From Leifsonia xyli subsp. cynodontis DSM 46306 (GTDB lineage: Bacteria > Actinomycetota > Actinomycetes > Actinomycetales > Microbacteriaceae): a stretch of 64,000 bases of DNA. Shown in pieces: positions 62,997 to 64,000 of this stretch. Below the pieces are notes generated by a model. The model saw only the letters and a program-made list of their open reading frames with translations. It had not been told where the DNA came from and made no database searches. A program made the translations under genes and the position numbers. Positions within the stretch are counted from its first letter, which is position 1, and each line of letters opens with the position of its first letter. The stretch covers positions 434,001-498,000 of the forward strand of contig NC_022438.1 of the NCBI RefSeq assembly GCF_000470775.1. The letters run 5' to 3'.

Positions 62997-63755
62997 GTGA
63001 TTCCCGTCACCTCCCGGCGACGACTCGACGGACTCGATGAGCGCCGGTTCGTCCTCGATCGGATCCCCGGCATTCTGTGGACGCCCCCATCGGCATCGCG
63101 CTCCGAACCCGCGCCACTGATTCTGGCCGCACAGCCCCCTGGAGCCGTCGGCATCGATCAGAGCCATGAGCGTGTCCTCGGACGTGCTCGCCGCGCCGCG
63201 CAGGCCGGCTTCGCAACCGCCACCATCGAACTCCCCGGCAGCGGAGCGCGACCCCAGCCGCCCGGGGTAGAGCTGGCTCGCGCCGAGATGCGTCAAGCGA
63301 TCGCGGCCGGCGAATCGGTTTCCGGCGACATCGTCGATCGGCTGGTTCTCCCGCTCGTCCAGGCGGCAGTGCCCGAGTGGCGGGCCGTCCTGGACGCACT
63401 GCTCGAACGGCCAGAGCTCCGGGGTCCCGTCGGCTACTCGGGCGGCCTGATCTCGATCGGCGTCCAGCTGGCGGCGGTTGAGCCCCGCATCTCGGCCGCG
63501 ACGCTCTTCGCGGGGAGCTTCGTGCCCCGGTCCATCGTGGAGGTGGCTCGGCGGGTCACGATTCCGCTGTACGTCCTCTTGCAGTGGGACGATGAGGGAA
63601 ACGACCGGCGAACGGCTCTCGACCTCTTCGACGCGTTCGGTTCGCGGGAGAAGACGCTGAACGCGAACATGGGCGGTCACAGGGGCGTTCCGTCCCACGC
63701 GGGCGAGGAGGCCACCCGGTTCTTCTCCCGGCACCTGAACGCCCCTGCGGGCTGA
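62997..63755 (+). CDS. Alpha/beta hydrolase (dienelactone-hydrolase/esterase-like)
   Basis: 252 residues. Nucleophile elbow GYSGG (S148), acid likely in LLQWDDEGNDR and histidine in NMGGHRGVPSHAG. No signal peptide, so cytosolic. GTG start 14 bases beyond the IS481 element, so its promoter region was probably displaced by the insertion. Substrate unknown. Confidence 0.82.
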   Translation: MIPVTSRRRLDGLDERRFVLDRIPGILWTPPSASRSEPAPLILAAQPPGAVGIDQSHERVLGRARRAAQAGFATATIELPGSGARPQPPGVELARAEMRQAIAAGESVSGDIVDRLVLPLVQAAVPEWRAVLDALLERPELRGPVGYSGGLISIGVQLAAVEPRISAATLFAGSFVPRSIVEVARRVTIPLYVLLQWDDEGNDRRTALDLFDAFGSREKTLNANMGGHRGVPSHAGEEATRFFSRHLNAPAG

Positions 63756-63869
63756 GGCGCGGGCCGGTGTGGACGGACGCTCTGGGACGCATGCGAATGC
63801 TCCGCTGACCGTCTCCTGGGCTTCCTCCGGCTAGTCCGCGCCGGGGCTCTGCGTCCCGCGCGCCCTCTC

Positions 63870-64000
63870 CTACTCGCGGAGGAATTCCCCGACCGTGTAT
63901 TTGCGGTATTTGCGGTATTTGCGGCGTTTCGGCTCCCGTTTGACCGGGGCGAGGCCGGCGAGGAGATCGGCCGGGTCGATCTGCAGGGTGGCGCAGACAT
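63870..64000 (-). CDS. XRE-family regulator, C-terminal part only
   Basis: The frame ending at TAG 63870-63872 reads CATLQIDPADLLAGL at the window edge, the usual end of an XRE-type helix-turn-helix domain, followed by a basic tail with RKYRKYRKY and ending TVGEFLRE. Start and most of the domain lie beyond the window. Confidence 0.6.
   Translation of the reverse strand, partial: VCATLQIDPADLLAGLAPVKREPKRRKYRKYRKYTVGEFLRE
63898..63924 (-). repeat. Three tandem 9-base repeats in the regulator tail
   Basis: TATTTGCGG occurs three times in a row on the plus strand, encoding KYR repeats on the minus strand. AT-rich compared with the surroundings. Confidence 0.9.

Noticed and set aside
1..64000. 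CRISPR array, tRNA or rRNA genes
   Set aside because: No regularly spaced repeats of 24-40 bases and no cloverleaf or rRNA segments were recognised.

Overview
The window is a chromosomal segment of a high-GC Gram-positive bacterium of the Microbacteriaceae type. A Leifsonia (L. xyli-like) species is my best guess, from protein style, dense operons with ATGA/GTGA overlaps, many GTG starts, an acyl-CoA carboxylase with a small epsilon subunit, decaying genes and insertion sequences. The genus is inference; no rRNA or tRNA gene was seen.

Layout. (1) 1-9.95 kb: nucleoside uptake and salvage. A BmpA-type ABC importer (one ATPase, cut by the window edge, and two permeases) is followed by cytidine deaminase, pyrimidine-nucleoside phosphorylase and adenosine deaminase. 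An orphan PTS IIA/IIB pair follows, and on the other strand a phosphopentomutase/phosphoglucomutase-type enzyme and purine nucleoside phosphorylase. Together they would import nucleosides, deaminate and phosphorolyse them, and pass sugar phosphates to central metabolism. (2) 10-20 kb: a flavin disulfide-reductase-like dehydrogenase, a Na+/H+ antiporter, an AbiEi/DUF559-type gene set among six copies of a 12-base repeat, acyl-CoA carboxylase alpha chain, Maf, and a TrmA/RlmD-type RNA methyltransferase. (3) 18.3-24.4 kb: a two-component system with a third membrane protein, then a frameshifted DUF1023-type hydrolase, a lipoprotein and a lipoprotein remnant, ending in two hairpins and a repeat-bearing non-coding stretch. 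(4) 24.5-30.1 kb: accD/accE, birA, a PH-domain membrane protein, GtrA, purK and purE. (5) 30.1-46.9 kb: an LCP ligase, a frameshifted acyltransferase, the complete dTDP-L-rhamnose pathway (rmlD, rmlB, rmlC, rmlA), several glycosyltransferases, two sugar epimerases/dehydratases, a degenerate IS5-family element and a Wzm/Wzt-type ABC exporter. (6) 47-54 kb: two large secreted proteins that share a C-terminal repeat module, a small lipoprotein and a DUF2142 membrane protein. (7) 54-62 kb: a three-gene UDP-6-deoxy-L-HexNAc pathway, glycosyltransferases, a flippase-like protein and DUF2304. (8) 62-64 kb: a degenerate IS481-family element, a hydrolase and the 3' end of an XRE-type regulator.

Regions 5-7 read as one cell-envelope glycopolymer locus: precursor synthesis, glycosyl transfer, export or flipping, attachment to the wall by an LCP ligase, and secreted wall proteins that may bind the product.

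Decay is visible: three single-base insertions in two genes, an in-frame TGA in each of two transposases, and one epimerase whose expected ATG reads ATT. Both insertion sequences sit exactly on stop codons of neighbouring genes and left them intact.
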